Source: UBA2108 sp963925495
Lineage (GTDB): Bacteria; Bacteroidota; Bacteroidia; Flavobacteriales_G; Salibacteraceae
Direction of reading: 5' to 3'
Length of the DNA: 45,935 bases
Assembly: GCA_963925495.1 (NCBI GenBank)
Contig: CAWUST010000002.1
Coordinates: 1-45,935, forward strand
In this document: piece by piece, positions 36,701-44,272 of the stretch
Position numbering within the stretch: position 1 is the stretch's first letter
Layout: every line of letters begins with the position of its first letter
Program-made: the position numbers and the translations under genes
Notes under the pieces: generated by a model
Database searches by the model: none
Told to the model about the DNA's origin: nothing
What the model saw: only the letters and a program-made list of their open reading frames with translations

Positions 36701-36905
36701 TGCGCTTAATAGTACGTTGAGTAGAACTATAAATACTTCTATGAGTACCTTTCTAGTGCTTCTTATGATCTTCATTTTTGGAGGAGAAGTAATTAGAGGG
36801 TTTGTGTTTGCCTTAATGGTTGGAGTAGTGGTAGGAACCTACTCTTCCTTATGTGTGGCAGCGCCAACAGTTATAGATTTAAGTAAAGAAAAAGATTCTG
36901 AATAA
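33747..36905 (+). CDS. secDF: Fused protein translocase subunit SecDF
   Basis: Membrane subunit that uses the proton gradient to complete Sec-dependent export. SecD and SecF are fused, as is usual in Bacteroidota (1052 residues). The SecD half has a first span (about 7-25), the LSKGLDLQGGMNV motif (95-107), the large periplasmic P1 domain and then spans with GMSVDANVLIYERIREE. The SecF half begins near residue 755 with LNYGVDFTGGRSY and contains VGYSINDTVVVFDRIRE. Residues 278-360 form an acidic Ser/Asp/Asn-rich insert in P1 with no predicted fold, a feature often seen in this phylum. A terminator follows the stop, and tatA comes right after it. Confidence 0.96.
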   Translation: MQNKSALWIFTLLLGVACLYVLSFTWVTASVESEAKEIAQEKLDSLLLVTPELTAQKQGEALDDFESNILLSKNSEEVYPLLGYTYRECKRRELSKGLDLQGGMNVTLEVSVVELIEVMSSNSENSTFTKAVNNALLAQKESQDDFTTLFGQEVFKLDPEFELWRIFHNKENKDLFPKKISNKEVLEIIRKESTDAVKRTEQVLRKRIDNLGVVQPKIQRLTTSDRIIVELPGVKDEKRVRKILQGTAKLEFWDCYDNREILGGFEKANEYLKSIAEVKPNANELDSAEPNTIVDADLSNNKELSSVADSNSSDTASNDDFLTDLDGEKKESNLLDDLAGDSTDKATADEEEFNFDEFASENPLFAVVQLNLYQGENQQTIAGEGPIVGYVAEKNRTQVEEYFEDPKIMREFPKDIKFLWAAKSIMDNDDQPTDVYAIYAIKVKSRDGNARMEGDVITNASVQSDPNGNPEISMTMNSTGARKWKEITLEASTSNINGEPLKRSVAIVLDDKVYTAPTVQGEISGGHSSISGQFTPDEAADLANVLKAGKLPVSAKIIEEAIVGPSLGQESIENGMLSFALAFLLILVYMVFYYGKAGGIADVALIANIFFVFGVLTSIHATLTLPGIAGIVLTIGMSVDANVLIYERIREEIRAGKGMKLAIHDGYQNAYSSIIDANITTLLTGVILLIFGTGPIKGFATTLIIGILTSLFSAIFITRLIFEWYLSKKENVSFSTRWTDNVFNNLNFKFIGKRRMYYVISSIIILAGVVSLATRGLNYGVDFTGGRSYLVSFEKNVDVNKVGIALANVFVDENGLKQRPEVKTYGTANQVKITTKYMINESGIDTEDKVVSTMYSGLNTLGLEYEKLSSQLVEPTIADDIKQSAIWAVLFSILTIFLYILIRFRKWQFGLGALVAVFHDVLVVLGVFSIFYSIAPWSMEIDQAFIAAILTVVGYSINDTVVVFDRIREFVGLHKNRPYKQVINDALNSTLSRTINTSMSTFLVLLMIFIFGGEVIRGFVFALMVGVVVGTYSSLCVAAPTVIDLSKEKDSE

Positions 36906-36906
36906 C

Positions 36907-36936
36907 AAAAGGGGTGCTAGTCACCCTTTTTTTTTA
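36907..36936 (+). terminator. Terminator after secDF
   Basis: AAAAGGGGTG pairs with CACCCTTTT (one G-T wobble) around the loop CTAGT, followed by about ten Ts. The tatA start codon lies only about 13 nt past the T-run. Confidence 0.82.
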
Positions 36937-36948
36937 TAGCTATTTATT

Positions 36949-37170
36949 ATGTTGCTTTTTTTTAATTTAGGCGGCGGTGAAATTTTTATAATCGTCCTTT
37001 TTGTATTGCTCTTTTTTGGTTCAAAGCGTATTCCTGAAATGATGCGCGGTATGGGAAAGGGAATACGAATGTTTAAAGATGCGACTCAAGATATTCAACA
37101 AGATATTGAGGAAAGTGTAAAAGATGTGAAGAAGGACATTGACGAAGCAAAAAAGAAATTGAAAAAATAG
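36949..37170 (+). CDS. tatA: Sec-independent translocase protein TatA/E
   Basis: A 73-residue pore-forming component of the twin-arginine export system. It has an N-terminal membrane helix (IFIIVLFVLLFFGSKRIPE, with the conserved FG and the P of the hinge) and then an amphipathic helix with GMGKGIRMFKDA. The tail is charged and Lys/Asp-rich (KKDIDEAKKKLKK). No tatC is present in the window. It sits between two terminators, and no TAnnTTTG element fits in the 13 nt upstream, so it probably relies on read-through from secDF. Confidence 0.93.
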   Translation: MLLFFNLGGGEIFIIVLFVLLFFGSKRIPEMMRGMGKGIRMFKDATQDIQQDIEESVKDVKKDIDEAKKKLKK

Positions 37171-37191
37171 ATTTAAAATATTAAAGTTTAT

Positions 37192-37230
37192 AAAAAGGGG
37201 GTTCCGATAGGATACCCCCTTTTTTTTTGT
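37192..37230 (+). terminator. Terminator after tatA
   Basis: AAAAAGGGGG and CCCCCTTTTT form the outer stem (37192-37201 and 37215-37224), with an inner TCC/GGA stem and a GATA loop. Nine Ts follow. It lies 22 nt past the tatA stop codon. Confidence 0.88.
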
Positions 37231-37298
37231 AATAAATCGGGTAATTTGGGGGTTCATATCTGAAGTTAGTGTTTATTTTTAATTTTTGGTGTAAAAAA

Positions 37299-37348
37299 TA
37301 TGGGGGTTGTTGACAATATAGTGATTTAATTTAGTGGTAGCCCCCATA
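37299..37348. promoter_or_regulatory. Inverted repeat over the glnN promoter
   Basis: TATGGGGG (37299-37306) and CCCCCATA (37341-37348) are perfect 8-bp arms 34 nt apart. The right arm ends 8 nt before the -7-like element, so it would overlap the -33/-7 spacer. In this AT-rich DNA two runs of five G/C stand out. A binding site for a nitrogen regulator is a reasonable guess, but no factor is identified. Confidence 0.5.
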
Positions 37349-37356
37349 GAAAAGTT

Positions 37357-37364
37357 GATATTTG
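37357..37364 (+). promoter_or_regulatory. -7-like element of the glnN promoter
   Basis: GATATTTG differs from TAnnTTTG only at the first position and lies 27 nt before the ATG at 37392. A weakened -7 element fits a promoter that needs an activator; this is inference. Confidence 0.4.
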
Positions 37365-37391
37365 CGCTGAAATTAATTATCACTCAATATT

Positions 37392-39578
37392 ATGGCTACT
37401 TTAAGATTTTCAGCACTAGAAAAACTATTTGACAGACAACCTAATTGGCAAACCCCACCTTCAAATAAAATATCAGAATATTTTGGAGCAAATGTTTTTA
37501 ATATAGATTCTATGAAAGAATTTCTTTCAAAGGAAGCTTTTAAAAGTGTGAAAGGTTCCATGCATAATGGGAAGAAAATAGATAGGGAAATTGCGGATTC
37601 TGTTGCAACTTCTATGAAGGCCTGGGCCATGTCAAAAGATGTCACCCATTTCACGCACTGGTTTCAGCCATTAACTGGAAGAACTGCTGAAAAACACGAT
37701 TCTTTTATGGAGCCTTCTATTGACGGTAAAGCTATAGAATCTTTCGGGGGAGGTCAATTAGTACAACAGGAACCTGATGCTTCTTCTTTTCCAAATGGCG
37801 GAATAAGAAATACTTTCGAGGCTCGTGGTTATACTGCTTGGGATCCAACTTCACCAGCTTTTATTATTGGTAAAACTTTATGCATACCTACCATATTTGT
37901 TTCCTACACTGGTGAAGCTTTGGATTATAAAGCACCTTTATTGAAATCTACTGTTTCAGTGGAAAAGGCAGCCTTAAATGTCATGAAGTATTTTGACAAA
38001 AATGTTACTAGAGTTATTCCAACATTAGGATGGGAACAAGAGTATTTTTTAGTAGATGCCGCTCTTTATAATGCACGACCTGATTTGGTGATGACAGGAA
38101 GGACTCTTTTTGGACATTCATCTTCAAGAGGTCAGCAATTAGACGATCATTATTTTGGTGCTATTCCGGATAGAGTAATGGCTTTTATGCAAGATTTTGA
38201 AAATGAAGCTCATTTATTGGGGATTCCAGTAACCACTAGACATAATGAAGTGGCTCCGAACCAATACGAAATGGCTCCTATGTATGAAGAAGTGAATATT
38301 GCCGTAGACCATAATCAACTGGTAATGGACTTGCTTGAAAAAGTTGCGGTTAAACATAATTTCAGAGTATTGATGCACGAAAAGCCATTTCAAGGAATGA
38401 ATGGTTCAGGAAAACACAATAATTGGTCGTTGGCTACGGATACAGAAATAAATTTATTAAGCCCAGGTGTAAACCCGAAAACCAATTTACGTTTTCTAAC
38501 ATTTTTTGTAAACACGATTGCTGCAGTTCATAAATATGACAATTTGTTGCGAGCCACAATTGCTTCAGCGGGTAATGACCATAGACTGGGAGCAAATGAA
38601 GCTCCCCCAGCAATTATTTCCATTTTTATTGGTTCTCAGCTTTCATCAATCCTAAATGAAATTGAAGAAAAAGTACATCAGGGTAAGCTCTCGCCAGATG
38701 AAAAAACGGATTTGAAACTTCGTATTGGTAAAATTCCAGATATTATGTTGGATAATACAGATAGGAACAGAACATCTTCTTTTGCCTTTACTGGAAATAA
38801 ATTTGAATTTCGAGCAGTCGGATCCGATTCTAATTGTGCATCAGCTATGGTTTCGCTTAATACAATTATGGCCGAGCAATTACTATGTTTTAAAAGGGAT
38901 GTAGATAAACATATAAAAGCTGGAGATAAAAAGGACGATGCTATATTTAAGGTGTTGAAGAAGAATATTGTAGCGTCAAAGAACATTCGTTTTGAAGGAG
39001 ACGGTTACAGTGAAAACTGGGTTGAAGAGGCAGAGAAAAGAGGATTGAAAAATGTTAAATCCACGCCTTATGCTTTGGATTTTATGATGGAAGACTCAGT
39101 TAAGAAATTGTTCAGAAATCATGACGTTTTTACTGATGTAGAATTAGAAGCGCGTTATGAAATTGCTCAGGAACACTATAAAATGAAAGTTCAAATTGAA
39201 TCACGATGTTTGCAAGATATGGTGTTAAACCAAATCATACCTGCTGCCATTGAATATCAACACAAACTTTTATCAAATGTTTCCAAAATGAAGGAAGTGT
39301 TTGAAGATGATTTTAAAAAACATTCTGGCACTCAAATAACAATGATAGAAGAAATTTCTGAGCGAATCTCGGTCCTTCAATCCATGGTTGAAAAAATGAG
39401 AATCGCAAGAAAAAAAGCTAATAAATTAAATTCTATTCCAGATCAAGCGAAGGCTTATTGCGATACTGTTTTTTCGTTTTTTGATGAAATACGTTATAAC
39501 GTAGATAAACTAGAAGTTGTCGTTGATAATGAGCTTTGGCCTGTGCCAAAATATCGCGAAATGCTGTTTACACGCTAA
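37392..39578 (+). CDS. glnN: Glutamine synthetase, type III
   Basis: ATP-dependent synthesis of glutamine from glutamate and ammonia. The 728-residue length and the N-terminal HWFQPLTGRTAEKHDSFM block identify the GSIII class, which forms dodecamers and is common in Bacteroidota. Catalytic and nucleotide blocks include LGWEQEYFLVD, RHNEVAPNQYEMAP, KPFQGMNGSGKHNNWS and NDHRLGANEAPPAI. The long C-terminal part is largely helical (SERISVLQSMVEKMRIARKK). It is monocistronic and preceded by an unusual GC-rich inverted repeat at its promoter. No PII or amt gene lies next to it. Confidence 0.97.
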   Translation: MATLRFSALEKLFDRQPNWQTPPSNKISEYFGANVFNIDSMKEFLSKEAFKSVKGSMHNGKKIDREIADSVATSMKAWAMSKDVTHFTHWFQPLTGRTAEKHDSFMEPSIDGKAIESFGGGQLVQQEPDASSFPNGGIRNTFEARGYTAWDPTSPAFIIGKTLCIPTIFVSYTGEALDYKAPLLKSTVSVEKAALNVMKYFDKNVTRVIPTLGWEQEYFLVDAALYNARPDLVMTGRTLFGHSSSRGQQLDDHYFGAIPDRVMAFMQDFENEAHLLGIPVTTRHNEVAPNQYEMAPMYEEVNIAVDHNQLVMDLLEKVAVKHNFRVLMHEKPFQGMNGSGKHNNWSLATDTEINLLSPGVNPKTNLRFLTFFVNTIAAVHKYDNLLRATIASAGNDHRLGANEAPPAIISIFIGSQLSSILNEIEEKVHQGKLSPDEKTDLKLRIGKIPDIMLDNTDRNRTSSFAFTGNKFEFRAVGSDSNCASAMVSLNTIMAEQLLCFKRDVDKHIKAGDKKDDAIFKVLKKNIVASKNIRFEGDGYSENWVEEAEKRGLKNVKSTPYALDFMMEDSVKKLFRNHDVFTDVELEARYEIAQEHYKMKVQIESRCLQDMVLNQIIPAAIEYQHKLLSNVSKMKEVFEDDFKKHSGTQITMIEEISERISVLQSMVEKMRIARKKANKLNSIPDQAKAYCDTVFSFFDEIRYNVDKLEVVVDNELWPVPKYREMLFTR

Positions 39579-39705
39579 GCTAGAATGAGGTTGGGTGTGA
39601 GTTTGTATTAAAATTAATTTAAATTTCGCTTTTAATTGTAGGTATTCAAATCTCGATATTGCGTAAAGCTCATAATATTAGAGTGTTATGATTATTGAAA
39701 AGGTG

Positions 39706-39735
39706 AGAAACATAGACCTTGCAATAAATTAGGAA
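39706..39735 (+). repeat. Isolated decayed copy of the 8.3-kb palindromic repeat
   Basis: The sequence starting GAAACATAGACC and ending AATTAGGAATC aligns with the repeat at 8298-8330 (GAAACATAGATCC...TTCAGGATGAC) with several substitutions. It lies between glnN and the PorE-like gene, in a 261-bp stretch that otherwise shows no gene. Confidence 0.4.
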
Positions 39736-39839
39736 TCTTTTCTTTTTTGATTTACTTTCGGCGTTAATGAATTTTTTTGGTATTTATTAAAATTTCGTTT
39801 AATTTGTTCAAAATTGGAATACTTCCATAATCAGAATCT

Positions 39840-41942
39840 ATGAAGATTAATTTTATTATTTCAACCCTAATTGCTCTATCAGTAACTGCCTTAAGTTTTG
39901 GTCAAGGTTCCAAAACAAAAGATGCCGATTTTAATTATAATACAGAGCATTATTACGAAGCTATCGCCTTGTACAAAACGGCTTATGGATCTGAAAATGA
40001 TAGGGATCAAAAAATTAGAATAATTTATTTAATTGGGGATTGTTATCGACTAGTTTACAATTTTGAAATGGCTGAAGACTGGTACTCAAAAGCAGAAAAA
40101 GCTAAGTATGGTGATAAGGAGCCTAAATTGTATTTGAATTTAGCAGAGGCGTTTAAAATTCAAGGTAAATTGGAAGAAGCTATTAAAAGATATGAGCAAT
40201 ACAATAGCATTAAACCTGGGGATCAAAAATCGATAGATGGATTAGAAGGCTGTAAGCTTGCGCAAAAATGGATGGACAAACCAACACCTCACATTGTTGA
40301 AAATGCAAAAGCTTTAAATTCTAAGATGTACGATTACGCGCCTGTAATGTCTGGAAGAAGAAATGATGAGGTTATCCTTGTTAGTTCTAGACCTGGTGGA
40401 ACTGGAAATGGTATTGATTCTAGAAGTGGTGAAAACTTTTCTGATCTTTTTACTGCTGAAATGGATAGAAAAGGAAAATGGAGCATTCCTAGACCTTTAC
40501 CACAACCTATAAACACTGAATTTAATGAAGGCCCAATAACTATTACTAAAAGGGATAAAGCAATGTATTATACTCATTGCCCGGTTGAAACGAAAGCAAC
40601 AAAACCATGCGAATTATGGATGGCGACAAAACGTGGTCAAGATTGGGCTGATCCAGTTAAAATAAATATGGTGCCAGACACTGTATCTATTGGTCATCCT
40701 TCAATTTCAAATGACGATCAATTGTTGTTTTTTGCAAGCGATTTACCAGGCGGGAAAGGCGGTAAGGATATTTGGGTAGTTAAATACGACAAAACATCAA
40801 AAGCATTTGGAGATCCTATAAATGTTGCTGGAATAAACACTCCAAATGATGAGTTATACCCGTTTATAAAAGATGACGGAACACTTTATTTCTCTTCGAC
40901 TGGTCATAAAGGAATGGGAGGCTTAGATATATATAAAGCTGAAAAAACTGGAGATACGGAGTGGGCGAATGTTGAAAATCTTAAATTTCCTATTAATTCA
41001 GAAGCAAATGATTTTGGAATTTTCTTTTTAGGAAATAAAGAACAAGGTTATTTTTCTTCGGACAGAAAAGGTGGAAAAGGTGGGGCTGACATTTGGAGTT
41101 TTAAAATGCCTCCAATTATTTATACTTTACAAGGAACGGTAAAAGATGTAGAGTGTAAAGCACCAATCGCAGGAGCTAGAGTAAAATTAATTGGAACTGA
41201 TGGCTCTTCGGTTGAAGTACTGACAGATGCAAATGGATTTTATAAATTAGAAGAAAAAGAAAATGGAGATAGATACATTTCGGAAGCTACATCATATACC
41301 ATTTTAGTAGATAAAAGTGAAAGCCAAGCAAAGAAAGTTACTAATGAATGTGGAACTGATGAATATGCTAAAAGAAAATACTTAAGTAGTAAAGGGCAGG
41401 AAACAACGATTAGCGTTCCTCGTTCTACGGCATTTGTTCATGATTTTGAATTGCAATGTTTTAACTGTGGAGATATTAAGTTTAAAACAGTACTTTATGA
41501 ATTAGGAAAATCAGAATTAATGGTAACATCTGAAATTAATTCTAAAGATAGTCTGAATGATTTATACCAAACTTTAATTGATAACCCTACAATTGTAATT
41601 CAATTATCTGCCCATACGGATCCACAAGGTGGAGAAGCGGCGAATCAAAAACTTTCAGAAGAACGGGCTCAAAGTTGTGTGGATTACCTTATTGAAAAAG
41701 GAATTGACGCAGAGCGATTAGAGGCGAAAGGTTGGGGTGAAAGTACTCCAGTTGTTATTAATGGGGTTTCTTTTAATGAAGCGTACATAAAAGCTCTTCC
41801 TACTAAAACGGACCAAAAAGCAGCTTATCAATTAAATCGTAGAACAGTATTTTCTGTGATTAGAGATGACTTTGAGCCAAAAGTAGAGGCTCCAATAGAG
41901 GGTGAAGATCTAAATAAGGAAGCTCCAGTAAAAGAAAAATAG
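39840..41942 (+). CDS. PorE-like OmpA-family protein (TPR, PD40 propeller, carboxypeptidase-regulatory-like and OmpA domains)
   Basis: An exported 700-residue envelope protein with a signal peptide (residues 1-21, ending ALSFG). In order it has TPR-like helices (about 27-150) and four PD40/WD40-like propeller motifs (about 160-440; for example HPSISNDDQLLFFASD and DDGTLYFSSTGHKG). Then come a carboxypeptidase-regulatory-like domain (about 445-520; GTVKDVECKAPIAGARV) and an OmpA C-terminal domain that binds peptidoglycan (about 560-680; LSAHTDPQGG, RLEAKGWGES). This is the architecture of PorE, a periplasmic linker of the T9SS, but Bacteroidota encode several such paralogues, so the exact role is uncertain. 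An acidic tail of about 25 residues follows. Confidence 0.82.
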   Translation: MKINFIISTLIALSVTALSFGQGSKTKDADFNYNTEHYYEAIALYKTAYGSENDRDQKIRIIYLIGDCYRLVYNFEMAEDWYSKAEKAKYGDKEPKLYLNLAEAFKIQGKLEEAIKRYEQYNSIKPGDQKSIDGLEGCKLAQKWMDKPTPHIVENAKALNSKMYDYAPVMSGRRNDEVILVSSRPGGTGNGIDSRSGENFSDLFTAEMDRKGKWSIPRPLPQPINTEFNEGPITITKRDKAMYYTHCPVETKATKPCELWMATKRGQDWADPVKINMVPDTVSIGHPSISNDDQLLFFASDLPGGKGGKDIWVVKYDKTSKAFGDPINVAGINTPNDELYPFIKDDGTLYFSSTGHKGMGGLDIYKAEKTGDTEWANVENLKFPINSEANDFGIFFLGNKEQGYFSSDRKGGKGGADIWSFKMPPIIYTLQGTVKDVECKAPIAGARVKLIGTDGSSVEVLTDANGFYKLEEKENGDRYISEATSYTILVDKSESQAKKVTNECGTDEYAKRKYLSSKGQETTISVPRSTAFVHDFELQCFNCGDIKFKTVLYELGKSELMVTSEINSKDSLNDLYQTLIDNPTIVIQLSAHTDPQGGEAANQKLSEERAQSCVDYLIEKGIDAERLEAKGWGESTPVVINGVSFNEAYIKALPTKTDQKAAYQLNRRTVFSVIRDDFEPKVEAPIEGEDLNKEAPVKEK

Positions 41943-41980
41943 GTATTTATAAAATAGAATAACAAAATATTCCTAATTGG

Positions 41981-42010
41981 AAGCGCTCTTTTTATAAGGG
42001 CGCTTTTTTT
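41981..42010 (+). terminator. Terminator between the PorE-like gene and purM
   Basis: AAGCGCTC (41981-41988) pairs with GGGCGCTT (41998-42005) around an AT loop, followed by Ts to 42010. The purM ATG is at 42015, only 4 nt past the T-run. Confidence 0.82.
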
Positions 42011-42014
42011 GGTT

Positions 42015-43187
42015 ATGGCACAAGAAACTAGATACGATAAAAGAGGTGTTTCTGCAGATAAACAGGATGTGCATTCTGCTATTAAAAACCTAGATAAAGG
42101 ATTGTTTCCTCAAGCGTTTTGCAAAATTGTGCCAGATTTTTTGGCCAATAGCGGTGACCATTGTGTGGTAATGCATGCTGATGGGGCAGGAACAAAATCT
42201 TCATTGGCGTATGCTTATTGGAAAGAAACTGGCGACATTAGTGTATGGGAAGGGATAGCTCAAGATGCATTAATAATGAATATCGATGATCTACTTTGCG
42301 TTGGGGCAACGGATAATATTTTAGTTTCTTCAACTATAGGAAGAAATAAAAACCTGATTCCAGGAGAAGTAATTTCAGCTTTAATAAACGGGACCGAAAA
42401 AGTAATTCAAAGCCTAGGAGAGGCAGGGTTAAACATTAGTTTAACTGGCGGTGAAACAGCAGATGTTGGTGATTTAGTTCGAACTATTATTGTTGATTCT
42501 ACTGTTGTAGCGAGAATGAAACGAAGCGATGTTATAAGTAATCACAACATTCAAGATGGCGATATAATTGTTGGTTTGGCCTCATTTGGACAAGCAACCT
42601 ATGAAACAGAATATAATGGTGGAATGGGAAGCAATGGGTTAACATCAGCCAGGCATGATGTTTTTAATAAAACTTTGGCTAAAAAATACCCAGAAACTTT
42701 TGACCCTTCTGTACCTGAGGATTTGGTTTATTCTGGTTCCAGTAACCTCACAGATGAAATTGAAGGCTCCCCAATAAATGTCGGTAAATTAGTTCTCTCA
42801 CCTACTCGCACATACGCTCCTATTATCAAAGAAATATTGGATAAACATCGGAAGTCCATTCATGGAATGGTTCACTGTAGTGGTGGTGCACAAACAAAGG
42901 TTCTACATTTCATTAATGATTTACATATTATTAAAGATAATTTGTTCTCTCTTCCTCCTCTTTTTAAATTGATTCAAAAAGAATCGGATACTCCTTGGAA
43001 GGAAATGTACAAAGTATTTAATATGGGACATCGAATGGAATTGTATGTTCCAAAGGAGATAGCTCAAGATATTATTGACATTTCAAAATCATTTAATGTT
43101 GACGCTCAGATTGTTGGAAGAGTTGAAAAAAGTGTTGCTAAACAAGTAACGATTGATTCTGAATTCGGAAACTTTATTTATAATTAA
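42015..43187 (+). CDS. purM: Phosphoribosylformylglycinamidine cyclo-ligase (AIR synthase)
   Basis: Closes the imidazole ring in purine synthesis (FGAM to AIR, ATP-dependent) and so acts directly after PurL. ATG 42015 is chosen over the TTG at 42009, which lies in the terminator T-run. Typical motifs are RYDKRGVSAD at the start, HADGAGTKSSLAY, ISLTGGETADVGD (phosphate and nucleotide contacts) and GMVHCSGGAQTKV. At about 390 residues it is the longer Bacteroidota form. prfA starts 2 nt past its stop codon. No room for a promoter is left between the upstream terminator and the ATG. Confidence 0.93.
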   Translation: MAQETRYDKRGVSADKQDVHSAIKNLDKGLFPQAFCKIVPDFLANSGDHCVVMHADGAGTKSSLAYAYWKETGDISVWEGIAQDALIMNIDDLLCVGATDNILVSSTIGRNKNLIPGEVISALINGTEKVIQSLGEAGLNISLTGGETADVGDLVRTIIVDSTVVARMKRSDVISNHNIQDGDIIVGLASFGQATYETEYNGGMGSNGLTSARHDVFNKTLAKKYPETFDPSVPEDLVYSGSSNLTDEIEGSPINVGKLVLSPTRTYAPIIKEILDKHRKSIHGMVHCSGGAQTKVLHFINDLHIIKDNLFSLPPLFKLIQKESDTPWKEMYKVFNMGHRMELYVPKEIAQDIIDISKSFNVDAQIVGRVEKSVAKQVTIDSEFGNFIYN

Positions 43188-43189
43188 TA

Positions 43190-44269
43190 ATGAACGATTT
43201 AGTATTACAATTAGAAAAAATAGTTGACCGCTTTCACGAGGTTTCGGATTTAATCGTAGATCCTGCGATCATATCCGATATGATCCGGTATGTAAAGCTA
43301 AACAAAGAATACAAAGATTTAGAACCAATAATTAAGGCGCATAAAGAGTATTCCGATATTATTGGAAATATTGAAACTTCAAAAGAAATTTTGAATTCGG
43401 ATGAGGACGTCGAATTAAAAGAAATGGCCAAAATGGAGCTTGACGATCTTTTACCCGCGAAAGTGGAACTGGAGGAAAAAATTAAAGTTATGTTAATTCC
43501 TAGGGACCCAGAAGATTCTAAAAATGTGATTTTGGAAGTTCGAGCAGGTACCGGTGGTGATGAAGCAAGTATTTTCGCAGGTGATCTATACAGAATGTAT
43601 TGGAGATATTGTGAGAAAAAAGGTTGGAAAACCGAACTTATAGTAAGTAATGAAGGAACAAGTGGTGGATTCAAAGAAATTTCTTTTTCCGTATCTGGAG
43701 AAGATGTTTTCGGAACTTTAAAATACGAACGAGGTGTTCATCGAGTACAACGTGTTCCTGTTACTGAATCTCAAGGACGAGTTCATACCTCAGCAGCTAC
43801 TGTGGCTGTTTTGCCAGAAGTAGAAGACGTAGAAGTTGATTTAAGAAAAGATGACATCCGTGTAGATACTTATCGATCATCAGGAGCAGGTGGGCAGCAT
43901 GTTAATAAAACTGAATCTGCAGTTCGTTTAACTCACTTGCCTTCTGGAATTGTTGTAGAGTGTCAGGATGGAAGATCACAGCATAAAAACAAAGCTGCCG
44001 CCATGAAAGTACTTCGTTCTAAGTTGTATGAAGTGGAATTGGAAAAGCAGGAAAAAGAACAAGCTATCGCTCGAAAATCACAAGTTTCTACAGGAGACCG
44101 ATCGGCAAAAATAAGAACTTACAATTGGCCACAAGGAAGAGTTACCGATCACAGAATTGGATTAAACCTTTATAACCTTGATGCCATAATTGGCGGAGAT
44201 ATTGAAGCAATAGTTGAGGCATTGCAGATAGCGGAAAATGCAGAAAAGCTTAAAGAAGGGGCTGTTTAA
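43190..44269 (+). CDS. prfA: Peptide chain release factor 1
   Basis: Recognises UAA and UAG stop codons and triggers release of the peptide on the ribosome. The peptidyl-hydrolysis motif is GAGGQ at 232-236. The codon-reading tripeptide is PVT at 190-192 (RVPVTESQGRVHTSA), a PxT variant that places it in class RF1 and not RF2 (SPF). The N-terminal helical domain is full length, and there is no programmed frameshift, as expected for RF1. It is the middle gene of purM-prfA-pyrF, with gaps of 2 and 3 nt. Confidence 0.96.
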   Translation: MNDLVLQLEKIVDRFHEVSDLIVDPAIISDMIRYVKLNKEYKDLEPIIKAHKEYSDIIGNIETSKEILNSDEDVELKEMAKMELDDLLPAKVELEEKIKVMLIPRDPEDSKNVILEVRAGTGGDEASIFAGDLYRMYWRYCEKKGWKTELIVSNEGTSGGFKEISFSVSGEDVFGTLKYERGVHRVQRVPVTESQGRVHTSAATVAVLPEVEDVEVDLRKDDIRVDTYRSSGAGGQHVNKTESAVRLTHLPSGIVVECQDGRSQHKNKAAAMKVLRSKLYEVELEKQEKEQAIARKSQVSTGDRSAKIRTYNWPQGRVTDHRIGLNLYNLDAIIGGDIEAIVEALQIAENAEKLKEGAV

Positions 44270-44272
44270 AAA

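Noticed and set aside
33747..36905. Acidic insert in SecDF (residues 278-360) as evidence of a foreign fusion
   Set aside because: Similar low-complexity inserts in the P1 domain are common in Bacteroidota SecDF, and base composition does not change.
43234..43674. 146-codon open frame on the minus strand
   Set aside because: Antisense to prfA, low complexity (Ser/Ile-rich), no start signal or promoter of its own.
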